Assembly: GCA_018268875.1 (NCBI GenBank)
Contig: JAFDVT010000273.1
Location: forward strand, 1 to 7,377
Reading direction: 5' to 3'
From: Acidobacteriota bacterium
Lineage (GTDB): Bacteria; Acidobacteriota; Terriglobia; Bryobacterales; Bryobacteraceae
Length of the DNA: 7,377 nucleotides
The translations under genes and the position numbers were made by a program. The notes beneath the pieces are model-generated. The model worked only from the letters and a program-made list of their open reading frames with translations, was not told the DNA's origin and ran no database searches. This document shows, in pieces, positions 1-4,924 of the stretch. Positions within the stretch are counted from its first letter, which is position 1. The number at the start of each line of letters is the position of its first letter.

Positions 1-386
1 CGTGCGTCGCGGATGGCACGTTCACGGGCACGATCCATTGAGGCGTACCATTCCGAAAGAAGTTCACGGTAACGATCGGGGTCGTGATGGTCGGCCATGA
101 AGCCGGTGCCGTATTGGTAGTTGACCTCGCGAATCGCGCTGGTGGAACCGGCGATGTAGGCGTCCGCCACGAGGCTCGCCAGTTCCTCATAAAATGCGGC
201 GCCGGAGGCGAGTTGGCGAAGATGGTCGCGGAGCGCGGTCCAGGAGGCAAAGCCATATTGGTGCGCGAGGTCCGCCTGGGCATCGGCGAGCTTGGTTTCC
301 GGGTGGGTCGCACGGAGGACCCGCAGGAGTTCCTTGGCTTGCTTCTGAAGCTGCTCGAGCGACGGGCGCGGGGGCAGTTGGGGCAT
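1..386 (-). CDS. Partial protein with ankyrin-protein-type N-terminal region (5' end only)
   Basis: The open frame starts at ATG (386, minus strand) and stays open for 128 codons to the window edge, so only the N-terminal part is visible. A good Shine-Dalgarno, GGAGAGGAG, lies 10 bases before the ATG and decides the start. Residues 1-60 begin LPPRPSLEQLQKQAKELL and later read AHQYGFASWTALRDHL. This is a short helical segment I recognise from the N-termini of many bacterial ankyrin-repeat and related proteins, where a Leu/Pro-rich opening leads to a YGFxSWxxL motif. Residues 62-128 are charged and probably helical (for example HDPDRYRELLSEWYASMDRA). They do not show ankyrin repeats, so the C-terminal domain and function remain unknown. 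It is divergent from rpsO. The longer frames on both strands over this stretch have worse composition and no ribosome-binding site. Confidence 0.72.
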   Translation of the reverse strand, partial: MPQLPPRPSLEQLQKQAKELLRVLRATHPETKLADAQADLAHQYGFASWTALRDHLRQLASGAAFYEELASLVADAYIAGSTSAIREVNYQYGTGFMADHHDPDRYRELLSEWYASMDRARERAIRDA

Positions 387-530
387 GAAGAACGATCTCC
401 TCTCCAAAATGACCCGCGTCCACGCCGTGCCGGGCCGTTAGAGAAAAGATCGCGCAATCGCGTCTCGGCCAAACGATGAAAATCCGGTGGGCTCGGCCCT
501 TTCCCGTGGACTGGGAGCGCCCGGCTCGCG

Positions 531-546
531 CGCTCAGAAGTGAGCG
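531..546. repeat. Inverted repeat, 6-bp arms and 4-base loop
   Basis: CGCTCA-GAAG-TGAGCG is a perfect 6-bp inverted repeat with a GAAG loop, extendable by one G-T pair (530/547). No T-run follows on either strand, so it is not an intrinsic terminator. It may be an operator or structured leader for the divergent gene, or chance in GC-rich DNA. Confidence 0.4.
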
Positions 547-559
547 TAGCACGAGACAA

Positions 560-578
560 ATGCCGCAGTGTGCGGTAT
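560..578. repeat. 19-base dyad, possible operator
   Basis: ATGCCGCA-GTG-TGCGGTAT is a dyad with 8-base arms around a 3-base centre and a single mismatched position (562/576). The short spacing and near-perfect symmetry suit a dimeric DNA-binding protein better than an RNA hairpin. It lies about 75 bases upstream of the proposed rpsO -35 element and about 175 bases upstream of the left-edge gene. No regulator is visible in the window. Confidence 0.4.
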
Positions 579-648
579 CTTGGAGGTAGCCGCGTAACTG
601 TGGCGATTCCCACCTGTGTGCCGAGCGGCAGCCTCATCGTGCCGAAGA

Positions 649-668
649 AAGTTGCAGTTCCGCAACTT
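649..668. repeat. Inverted repeat covering the rpsO -35 element
   Basis: AAGTTGC-AGTTCC-GCAACTT is a perfect 7-bp inverted repeat with a 6-base centre. It contains the proposed -35 hexamer TTGCAG, so a protein bound here would directly affect RNA polymerase access. No such regulator of rpsO is known to me; the role is inferred from position only. Confidence 0.45.
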
Positions 669-681
669 CCCCTGCTATCCT
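652..681 (+). promoter_or_regulatory. rpsO promoter, extended -10 type
   Basis: TTGCAG (652-657) is followed after 18 bases by TATCCT (676-681). The -10 is preceded by TGC (673-675), giving the extended -10 pattern TGnTAtnnT. Counting from the -10, transcription would start near 688, leaving a leader of about 39 bases before rpsO. This is the best sigma70-type match in the spacer. It was found by eye and is not experimentally supported. Confidence 0.55.
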
Positions 682-685
682 GTGG

Positions 686-721
686 ATGAAAAAGATTAAG
701 GTAAGACGAGGAGTATTGTAG
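686..721 (+). CDS. Possible 11-residue basic leader peptide before rpsO
   Basis: ATG at 686 opens an 11-codon frame, MKKIKVRRGVL, ending in TAG (719-721), five bases before the rpsO start. The frame contains the rpsO Shine-Dalgarno (GAGGAG, 708-713). The predicted transcription start (about 688) falls at this ATG, so it would have to be read from a leaderless message, and only if transcription begins at 686. There is no room for its own ribosome-binding site. Translation through it would couple to rpsO. Such a short frame can easily occur by chance. Confidence 0.2.
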   Translation: MKKIKVRRGVL

Positions 722-726
722 TCCCA

Positions 727-996
727 ATGGCACTGGCGGCCGAAGCTAAAACGAAGACGATTTCGAAGTATCGCACTCACAAGACCGACACCGGTTCGCC
801 AGAGGTCCAGGTAGCGTTGCTCAGTCAGCGGATTTCGGAACTCACCGAACACTTTAAGACCCATGCGAAGGATCACCATTCCCGCCGTGGACTCTTGACG
901 ATGGTGGCCCGCCGCCGGCGGTTGTTGGACTACTTGAAAGCCCACAGCCCGGAACGCTACAAGACGCTGATCACCAGCTTGGGCATCCGCCGCTAA
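727..996 (+). CDS. rpsO: 30S ribosomal protein S15
   Basis: S15 is a primary 16S rRNA-binding protein of the central domain of the 30S subunit and helps seat S6/S18 and the bridge to 23S rRNA. The 89-residue product has the normal family length. Its key RNA-binding residues are present: T22-G23 in TDTGSPEVQVALL, Q28, H42, and the DHHSRRGLL block at 49-57 (D49, S52). The C-terminus, YKTLITSLGIRR, is typical. The start is ATG 727. The Shine-Dalgarno GAGGAG (708-713) lies 13 bases upstream, a little far, but the S15 N-terminus fits and the in-frame upstream codons (TAT, GTA, GTC, CCA) offer no alternative start. rpsO lies ahead of pnp in many bacteria. S15 commonly represses its own translation by binding its leader; here the leader is short and I could not assign the binding structure. 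Confidence 0.98.
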   Translation: MALAAEAKTKTISKYRTHKTDTGSPEVQVALLSQRISELTEHFKTHAKDHHSRRGLLTMVARRRRLLDYLKAHSPERYKTLITSLGIRR

Positions 997-1012
997 GCCG
1001 TACTTGTACGGC
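997..1012 (+). other. Hairpin 1 of the rpsO-pnp spacer
   Basis: GCCGTAC-TT-GTACGGC begins on the base after the rpsO stop codon and is a perfect inverted repeat. As RNA it would form a 6-bp stem with a CUUG loop. No U-run follows, so it is more likely a 3'-end stabiliser or processing structure than a terminator. Confidence 0.5.
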
Positions 1013-1017
1013 TGGTC

Positions 1018-1049
1018 CGGTGATTCGTCCGCGTCCGGCGGATTCACCG
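1018..1049 (+). other. Hairpin 2 of the rpsO-pnp spacer (long bulged stem)
   Basis: CGGTGA (1018-1023) pairs with TCACCG (1044-1049). After a 3-base bulge (1024-1026), GTCCGC (1027-1032) pairs with GCGGAT (1038-1043), including one G-U pair, around loop GTCCG. That makes about 12 pairs. No U-run follows. In E. coli an RNase III-cleaved double-stranded stem sits between rpsO and pnp; this is a candidate counterpart by position, not by sequence. Confidence 0.5.
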
Positions 1050-1067
1050 CGGTGGTAAAACGGCATC

Positions 1068-1090
1068 CGGTTCCCTTGTGCAGGGAACTG
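1068..1090 (+). other. Hairpin 3 of the rpsO-pnp spacer
   Basis: CGGTTCCCT (1068-1076) pairs with AGGGAACTG (1082-1090) around loop TGTGC: nine pairs including one G-U. It sits midway between rpsO and pnp, with no following T-run. Confidence 0.5.
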
Positions 1091-1119
1091 TTCCTACACA
1101 TCTCCATTCTCATACCGTG

Positions 1120-1150
1120 ATCGCTTCCGCGAGGAAGGCGATACCTTTTT
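1120..1150 (+). terminator. Terminator-like hairpin with GCGA tetraloop ahead of pnp
   Basis: ATCGC (1120-1124) pairs with GCGAT (1138-1142), and TTCC (1125-1128) with GGAA (1133-1136), around the GNRA-type loop GCGA; G1137 is bulged. After ACC comes TTTTT (1146-1150). This resembles an intrinsic terminator of modest strength, 40 bases before the pnp ATG. It could end most rpsO transcripts, act as a PNPase-sensitive attenuator, or serve only as a processing or stability element. The 3-base gap before the U-run and the bulge weaken the terminator reading. Confidence 0.5.
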
Positions 1151-1152
1151 CT

Positions 1153-1188
1153 GCGCAAAAGGAAATTGAGCGCGAAAGGAAATTTGAG
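1153..1188 (+). repeat. Tandem duplication of the pnp ribosome-binding region
   Basis: GCGCAAAAGGAAATTGAG (1153-1170) is repeated as GCGCGAAAGGAAATTTGAG (1170-1188), with one substitution and one inserted T; the copies share G1170. Each carries an AAAGGA Shine-Dalgarno core (1158-1163 and 1175-1180). The second lies 9 bases before ATG 1190 and is the functional candidate. The first lies 2 bases before an in-frame TTG (1166), too close for efficient use. Confidence 0.6.
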
Positions 1189-1189
1189 A

Positions 1190-3313
1190 ATGATCCATAC
1201 TGTCGAGATTGAACTCTCGGGCCGGAAAGTAACGATTGAAACCGGCAAACTCGCTAAGCAAGCGAACGGCTCGGTAGTCGTTCGCGAAGGCGACTCGGTC
1301 GTCCTTGTTACGGCGTGCGGCTCCACCAAGCCGAAGCCCGGCCAAAGCTTCTTCCCCCTTACTGTCGACTATCGCGAATATACATATGCCGCTGGGCGCT
1401 ATCCCGGCGGCTTCATCAAACGCGAAGGCCGTCCCCAGGAAAAAGAAATTATCACCAGCCGGATGATCGATCGTCCGCTGCGTCCCCTGTTCCCCGAAGG
1501 CTACCTCAACGAGACCCAGATCATCGCTTTGGTGATGTCGGCGGACCCGTTGAATGACCCCGCTCCGCTTGCCAGCATCGGCGCGGCGGCGGCCCTTGCC
1601 ATTTCCGACATCCCGTTCCACCACATCTGCCCGGGCCTGCGCGTCGCGCTGGTGAACGGCGAGATGGTGGCGCTTCCGACTTACGAACAGGCCAAGGCCT
1701 CGACCACGAACATTGTGGTTGCCGGTACGGAAGAAGGCATCGTGATGGTGGAAGCCGGCGCAAATCAGGCCAGCGAAGCCCAGGTGATCGACACCATCGA
1801 GTTCGGCCACCAGTGCTGCAAGACCATCGCGGCGGGCATCAAGGAACTGGTCGCCAAGGCCGGCAAGAAGAAGTGGGACTACACCCCGGAACCCGTCAAC
1901 CAGGAGATGATGGCCAAGATTTCGGCCGCCATCACCGAAGACCTGCGCGACGCGATGAATACGGAGAAGTACCCGAAGATCGAAAGCTACGCCCGCGTCG
2001 ACGAAGCCAAGGCGAAAGCCAAGGCGTTGTTTGACGGCGAAGAGTACGTCGACGAGCAGCGTGCCCAGGCGGGCGCCCTGTTTGACCGTCTGAAGGAAAC
2101 GATCTTCCGCGAAGACATGTTGAAGGCGCGCCGCCGTCCGGATGGCCGCAAATTCGACCAGATCCGCAAGATCGACATCGAAACGGGCATCCTGCCTCGC
2201 GTGCACGGTTCGGCTCTGTTCACCCGCGGCGAAACGCAGGCGATGGTGAGCGCGACGCTCGGCACCACCGACGACGAACAGCGCATCGAGCTGCTGGACC
2301 CGACCGTAACGTCCAAGCGCTGGATGCTGCACTATAACTTCCCGCCGTTCAGCGTGGGCGAAACGGGCCGTTCGGGATCCCCGGGCCGCCGCGAAATCGG
2401 CCACGGCCTGCTGGCGGAACGCGCTCTGTCGTTTGTCCTGCCGGATCAGAAGACCTTCCCCTACACGCTCCGCGTGGTCAGCGACATTCTGGAATCGAAC
2501 GGTTCCTCGTCGATGGCTTCGGTGTGCGGCGGCTGCCTGTCGTTGATGGACGCCGGCGTTCCGCTGACGGCCTCGGTGGCGGGCATCGCGATGGGCCTGG
2601 TGGTGAGCGAGGACGCGAAGAATTACGCCATCCTCACCGACATCGCCGGCGCCGAAGATCACTACGGCGACATGGACTTCAAGGTTGCCGGTACGCGCAC
2701 GGGCATCACCGCGCTGCAGATGGATCTGAAGGTAACCAACGTCTCCACGGCGATCATGCGCGAGGCTCTGGCGCAGGCCAAGGACGCGCGTATGTTCCTG
2801 CTGGACAAGATGGACGCCGTGCTCGACAAGCCTCGCCCGCAGTTGTCCAAGTTCGCACCGCGAATCTTTACCATGACGGTTCCCGTCGACAAGATTCGTG
2901 AGGTGATTGGACCGGGCGGCAAGATGATCCGCAGCATCGTCGAGCAGTCGGGCTGTAAGATCGACATCAACGACGACGGCACGATCAACATCTTCGCGGC
3001 GGACGGTACCGCGGCGGAGAAAGCCATGCAGTTGATCGGCGACATCGCCGCTGTGGCCGAGATCGGCAAGATCTACCTGGGCAAAGTGGTCCGCATCGTG
3101 GACTTCGGCGCCTTTGTCGAAATCTTCCCCGGCACCGACGGCTTGCTGCACATCAGCGAAATTTCCGAGAACCGCGTGAAGCAGGTTCGCGACGAGTTGA
3201 ACGAAGGCGATCAGATCCAGGTGAAGGTTCTGGCGCTCGAAGGCAACAAGATCAAGCTCAGCCGCAAGGCCGTGCTGAAGGAAATGCGCGAAAAGCTGGC
3301 CGCGAAGAAGTAA
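1190..3313 (+). CDS. pnp: Polyribonucleotide nucleotidyltransferase (PNPase)
   Basis: PNPase degrades RNA 3' to 5' using phosphate, releasing nucleoside diphosphates, and can add tails in reverse; it works as a cytoplasmic trimer and in degradosome-type complexes. From ATG 1190 it has 707 residues, close to the roughly 711 of E. coli. Visible parts in order: first RNase PH domain (about 8-140, with FFPLTVDYREYTYAAGR), helical linker (about 235-310), and second RNase PH domain (about 320-530). The active site has ESNGSSSMASVCG at 435-447 and D490, D496 and K498, matching E. coli D486, D492 and K494. A KH domain (about 556-615, GPGG at 574-577) and an S1 domain (about 625-692, VDFGAFVEI and LLHISEI) follow. 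ATG 1190 is preferred over in-frame TTG 1166 because AAAGGA lies 9 bases before it and MIHTVEIELSG begins like family members. The leader is highly structured, as expected for an autoregulated gene. All key residues are intact. Confidence 0.98.
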   Translation: MIHTVEIELSGRKVTIETGKLAKQANGSVVVREGDSVVLVTACGSTKPKPGQSFFPLTVDYREYTYAAGRYPGGFIKREGRPQEKEIITSRMIDRPLRPLFPEGYLNETQIIALVMSADPLNDPAPLASIGAAAALAISDIPFHHICPGLRVALVNGEMVALPTYEQAKASTTNIVVAGTEEGIVMVEAGANQASEAQVIDTIEFGHQCCKTIAAGIKELVAKAGKKKWDYTPEPVNQEMMAKISAAITEDLRDAMNTEKYPKIESYARVDEAKAKAKALFDGEEYVDEQRAQAGALFDRLKETIFREDMLKARRRPDGRKFDQIRKIDIETGILPRVHGSALFTRGETQAMVSATLGTTDDEQRIELLDPTVTSKRWMLHYNFPPFSVGETGRSGSPGRREIGHGLLAERALSFVLPDQKTFPYTLRVVSDILESNGSSSMASVCGGCLSLMDAGVPLTASVAGIAMGLVVSEDAKNYAILTDIAGAEDHYGDMDFKVAGTRTGITALQMDLKVTNVSTAIMREALAQAKDARMFLLDKMDAVLDKPRPQLSKFAPRIFTMTVPVDKIREVIGPGGKMIRSIVEQSGCKIDINDDGTINIFAADGTAAEKAMQLIGDIAAVAEIGKIYLGKVVRIVDFGAFVEIFPGTDGLLHISEISENRVKQVRDELNEGDQIQVKVLALEGNKIKLSRKAVLKEMREKLAAKK

Positions 3314-3337
3314 GAAGCGGTCCGAATCGAATCGAAG

Positions 3338-3372
3338 AAAGGCCTCCCGGCGAAAAACCGGGAGGCCTTTTT
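3338..3372 (+). terminator. Strong intrinsic terminator after pnp
   Basis: The arms 3338-3350 (AAAGGCCTCCCGG) and 3358-3370 are perfectly complementary over 13 bp, with a 7-base loop (CGAAAAA). A run of five T residues (3368-3372) starts within the 3' arm, and more T-rich sequence follows. It begins 25 bases after the pnp stop. On the minus strand the same stem is followed by TTTCTTCGATTC, so it may also end the convergent lepB-side transcript, whose last gene stops at 3380. Confidence 0.95.
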
Positions 3373-3379
3373 GATTTCT

Positions 3380-3553
3380 TTAGCTGGAAGAATCGCGCTG
3401 GCGGGTGGAGGAAACTCCCGAGATCACGCCTACGCCGATCATTACCAAAACTCCCACTCCAATCCATTTCGGCGGAACGTGCAGCAAATGTGCGCCGATT
3501 CCAAGGCCCAGGATCAAGATCAAATAACCGATGAGGTAGATTCCAAAAGACAT
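3380..3553 (-). CDS. Small two-helix membrane protein, 57 residues
   Basis: ATG at 3553 (minus) opens a 57-codon frame ending in TAA at 3380. A Shine-Dalgarno GGAG lies 6 bases before the ATG. Residues about 2-24 (SFGIYLIGYLILILGLGIGA and on) form one hydrophobic helix. A short amphipathic link, HLLHVPPKW, leads to a second helix at about 31-47 (IGVGVLVMIGVGVISGV), and the tail STRQRDSSS is polar and basic. This predicts a small inner-membrane protein with two spans. It is the last gene of the minus-strand cluster, 64 bases after lepB and 8 bases before the shared terminator. I do not recognise a named family. Regular hydrophobic pattern, ribosome-binding site and tight fit against the terminator argue that it is real. 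Confidence 0.75.
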   Translation of the reverse strand: MSFGIYLIGYLILILGLGIGAHLLHVPPKWIGVGVLVMIGVGVISGVSSTRQRDSSS

Positions 3554-3558
3554 TGTGT

Positions 3559-3580
3559 GCTCCGTTCCTCAGACGGAAGC
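3559..3580 (-). promoter_or_regulatory. Hairpin enclosing the Shine-Dalgarno of the small membrane gene
   Basis: On the minus strand GCTTCCGT can pair with ACGGAGC, with one bulged base and a 7-base loop (CTGAGGA). The GGAG Shine-Dalgarno of the 57-residue gene lies in the 3' arm. This could limit its translation relative to lepB. A seven-pair stem of this size may also be chance. Confidence 0.25.
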
Positions 3581-3617
3581 AATTCAATGGCCGAAAGCAT
3601 AGGCGGCAGGCTGTCGG

Positions 3618-4202
3618 CTAGCGAACGGTTCCCATTTTTTCGAGCGGCCAGTACACAAACACCGCTTTGCCGTAGATGTACCGGCGGGGGACCGTACCCC
3701 AGGCGCGGCTGTCGTTCGAAGACGAACGATGGTCGCCCATCACGTAGTAATGGTCGGGCGGGACGCGCACTTCCGGGTAGCTGGCCATGTCCTTGAACTC
3801 CGGCGGGACATAGCTTTCGGGCAGCTTGCGGTCGTTGACGTAGACATCTCCCTCCTCGACGCGAACCGTGTCGCCGGGAAGCCCGATGACGCGTTTGACG
3901 TAGGACTTGGAGGTGTCCTGCGGATACCAGAAAACAACCGTGTCGCCGCGTTCCACATCGCCCGTGAAACGGTAAACAAACTGGTTGATGAAGATGCGTT
4001 CCTGGTCGGACAGCGTCGGCATCATGCTGGTGCCTTCCACCTTTACCGGGCGGTACACGAACAGAATAATGACGCCGGCCAGGATCACGGCCAGGAAAAG
4101 GTCGCGGAAAAGAAACCCGAAGCTGGCAAACCAACCTCGCTTCGCCGGCGAGGGGGCCGCGTCAGGCGTTGGATCGGAACTGGGGAGCGGGTTCTCCATC
4201 AT
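3618..4202 (-). CDS. lepB: Signal peptidase I
   Basis: Type I signal peptidase removes signal peptides from proteins exported by Sec or Tat, acting on the outer face of the inner membrane with a Ser-Lys dyad. The 194-residue product has a Pro-rich cytoplasmic N-terminus (1-32), a single membrane anchor (about 33-50), then the family boxes. These are GTSMMPTL with nucleophile S59, RIFINQFVYRF, YVKRVIGLPGD with general base K103, and GDHRSSSNDSRAWG at 156-169. It has one anchor rather than the two of E. coli LepB and lacks a large inserted domain, so it is of the short type. ATG codons at 4202 and 4199 are adjacent; no strong Shine-Dalgarno is visible for either. It lies between a membrane protein gene upstream (68-base gap) and a small membrane gene downstream (64-base gap). 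The substitution-free dyad indicates an active enzyme. Confidence 0.96.
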   Translation of the reverse strand: MMENPLPSSDPTPDAAPSPAKRGWFASFGFLFRDLFLAVILAGVIILFVYRPVKVEGTSMMPTLSDQERIFINQFVYRFTGDVERGDTVVFWYPQDTSKSYVKRVIGLPGDTVRVEEGDVYVNDRKLPESYVPPEFKDMASYPEVRVPPDHYYVMGDHRSSSNDSRAWGTVPRRYIYGKAVFVYWPLEKMGTVR

Positions 4203-4261
4203 CGTCTATCGCTTACGAATCTGCCAACAGAATACACCAACACTATTGTGACGCGACAAAC

Positions 4262-4287
4262 GAAGTTTGGTTAAGAGGAAGTTTGGT
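4262..4287. repeat. 10-base direct repeat at the end of the membrane protein gene
   Basis: GAAGTTTGGT occurs at 4262-4271 and again at 4278-4287, separated by six bases and spanning the stop codon of the upstream membrane protein gene. Its meaning is unknown; it may be a small local duplication. Confidence 0.4.
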
Positions 4288-4918
4288 CAACTGGCCGGTT
4301 TGCGGATGCGCGCAGCGCGTTGGTGAGTCCGGCGCTGAACAGCAGAGCCGTGGCGACCACCGATTCCAACGAGATTTCCGGCAGATACCAGCGCAGGCGG
4401 GGTGTCAGCAACCCGGGTCCGAAGAGCATCCAAAGCAGGGCGGCCAGAAACAGGACGCGCGTCGCGTTGCGGGACGCGTCGGGGGAAAACAGCAGCGCCA
4501 GATACGCGGAGACCGATGCCGAAAACCAGCAGGAGGCCGCGCACAGCAACGCATGACGCAGCAGCGTTCCCCGGGCCGGAAATACCGGCAGAATCGGATA
4601 GCTCACGGCGGCAAGCGTCACCAGCGCGACGGTGAGAAATACCGCCCACAGGATCACACCCGTCACGATTCCGGCCGCCAGCCAGGTATACAGCTTCCGC
4701 GTGGTTTCGCGGGCGAGAGGCATTCCGAACGCGATTGGCGCGGCGACAAAAACCATCGGCAGAAACGGATATGCCGCCAGGATTTTCGATTCTCCAAACG
4801 TGGGTCCATAACGCAGGGGAATCAGAATCCCGAAGCCTAGCAGCGACCCCAGGAGCAACACCGGAGGCCGTGTAACCGCAACAGCGATAGCGGCGATCGC
4901 TTGCCAGAACAGGTTCAT
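4271..4918 (-). CDS. Polytopic membrane protein of unknown function
   Basis: The 215-residue product is almost entirely hydrophobic, with about six predicted membrane spans: roughly 16-36, 48-66, 78-108, 120-144, 153-172 and 185-203. Short basic links occur (RPP, LARETTRK, SRNATR). I see no catalytic motif and do not recognise a family; the first 110 residues look permease-like but carry no diagnostic residues. It begins 6 bases after the nth stop codon without a visible Shine-Dalgarno, so translation is probably coupled to nth. The competing minus-strand frame over this stretch (4287-4982) would encode an Arg/Ala-rich, non-membrane, unnatural protein, and I reject it. Membrane-protein character is fairly secure; function is unknown. 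Confidence 0.8.
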   Translation of the reverse strand: MNLFWQAIAAIAVAVTRPPVLLLGSLLGFGILIPLRYGPTFGESKILAAYPFLPMVFVAAPIAFGMPLARETTRKLYTWLAAGIVTGVILWAVFLTVALVTLAAVSYPILPVFPARGTLLRHALLCAASCWFSASVSAYLALLFSPDASRNATRVLFLAALLWMLFGPGLLTPRLRWYLPEISLESVVATALLFSAGLTNALRASANRPVDQTSS

Positions 4919-4924
4919 AGGCGG

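Larger units (their letters stand above)
387..726. other. Divergent intergenic spacer with three inverted repeats
   Basis: These 340 bases separate the left-edge minus-strand gene from rpsO and contain no credible protein gene. The rpsO promoter and leader occupy 649-726. Upstream are two compact dyads (531-546 and 560-578), plus a weaker GAGCGC...GCGCTC repeat at 515-535 that shares bases with the first. The left gene's ribosome-binding site is at its left end. I could not identify a convincing minus-strand promoter, although one must lie here or overlap the rpsO control region. Confidence 0.6.

Noticed and set aside
84..479. Plus-strand 131-codon frame near the left edge
   Set aside because: Antisense to the left-edge gene with Gly/Arg-rich composition. 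The opposite strand has a good ribosome-binding site and a recognisable N-terminal segment.
187..552. Minus-strand 121-codon frame near the left edge
   Set aside because: It overlaps the better-supported left-edge gene in another frame, is Arg/Pro-rich and low-complexity in character, and has no Shine-Dalgarno.
600..689. 29-codon frame starting at GTG, with GGAGGT 12 bases upstream
   Set aside because: The Shine-Dalgarno spacing is poor, the product has no pattern, and the frame runs through the rpsO -35 and -10 elements.
634..1329. Minus-strand 231-codon frame across rpsO and the rpsO-pnp spacer
   Set aside because: It covers the certain rpsO gene and all four spacer hairpins, has no ribosome-binding site, and gives a protein with no recognisable pattern.
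1094..3151. A 685-codon open frame on the minus strand, antisense to pnp
   Set aside because: Its codon boundaries coincide with those of pnp, so a stop would need the sense codons TTA, CTA or TCA, which GC-rich, highly expressed genes avoid. Its His/Arg/Val/Asp-rich product is typical of an antisense shadow, and pnp is unmistakable.
3520..4134. Minus-strand 204-codon frame overlapping lepB and the small membrane gene
   Set aside because: It is out of frame with lepB, whose catalytic boxes are complete, and has an Arg/Pro/His-rich shadow composition.
4225..4260. Possible internal lepB promoter on the minus strand (TTGTCG and TATTCT)
   Set aside because: The spacing is 19 bases and both hexamers are weak, with no extended -10. 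Not strong enough to list as a feature.
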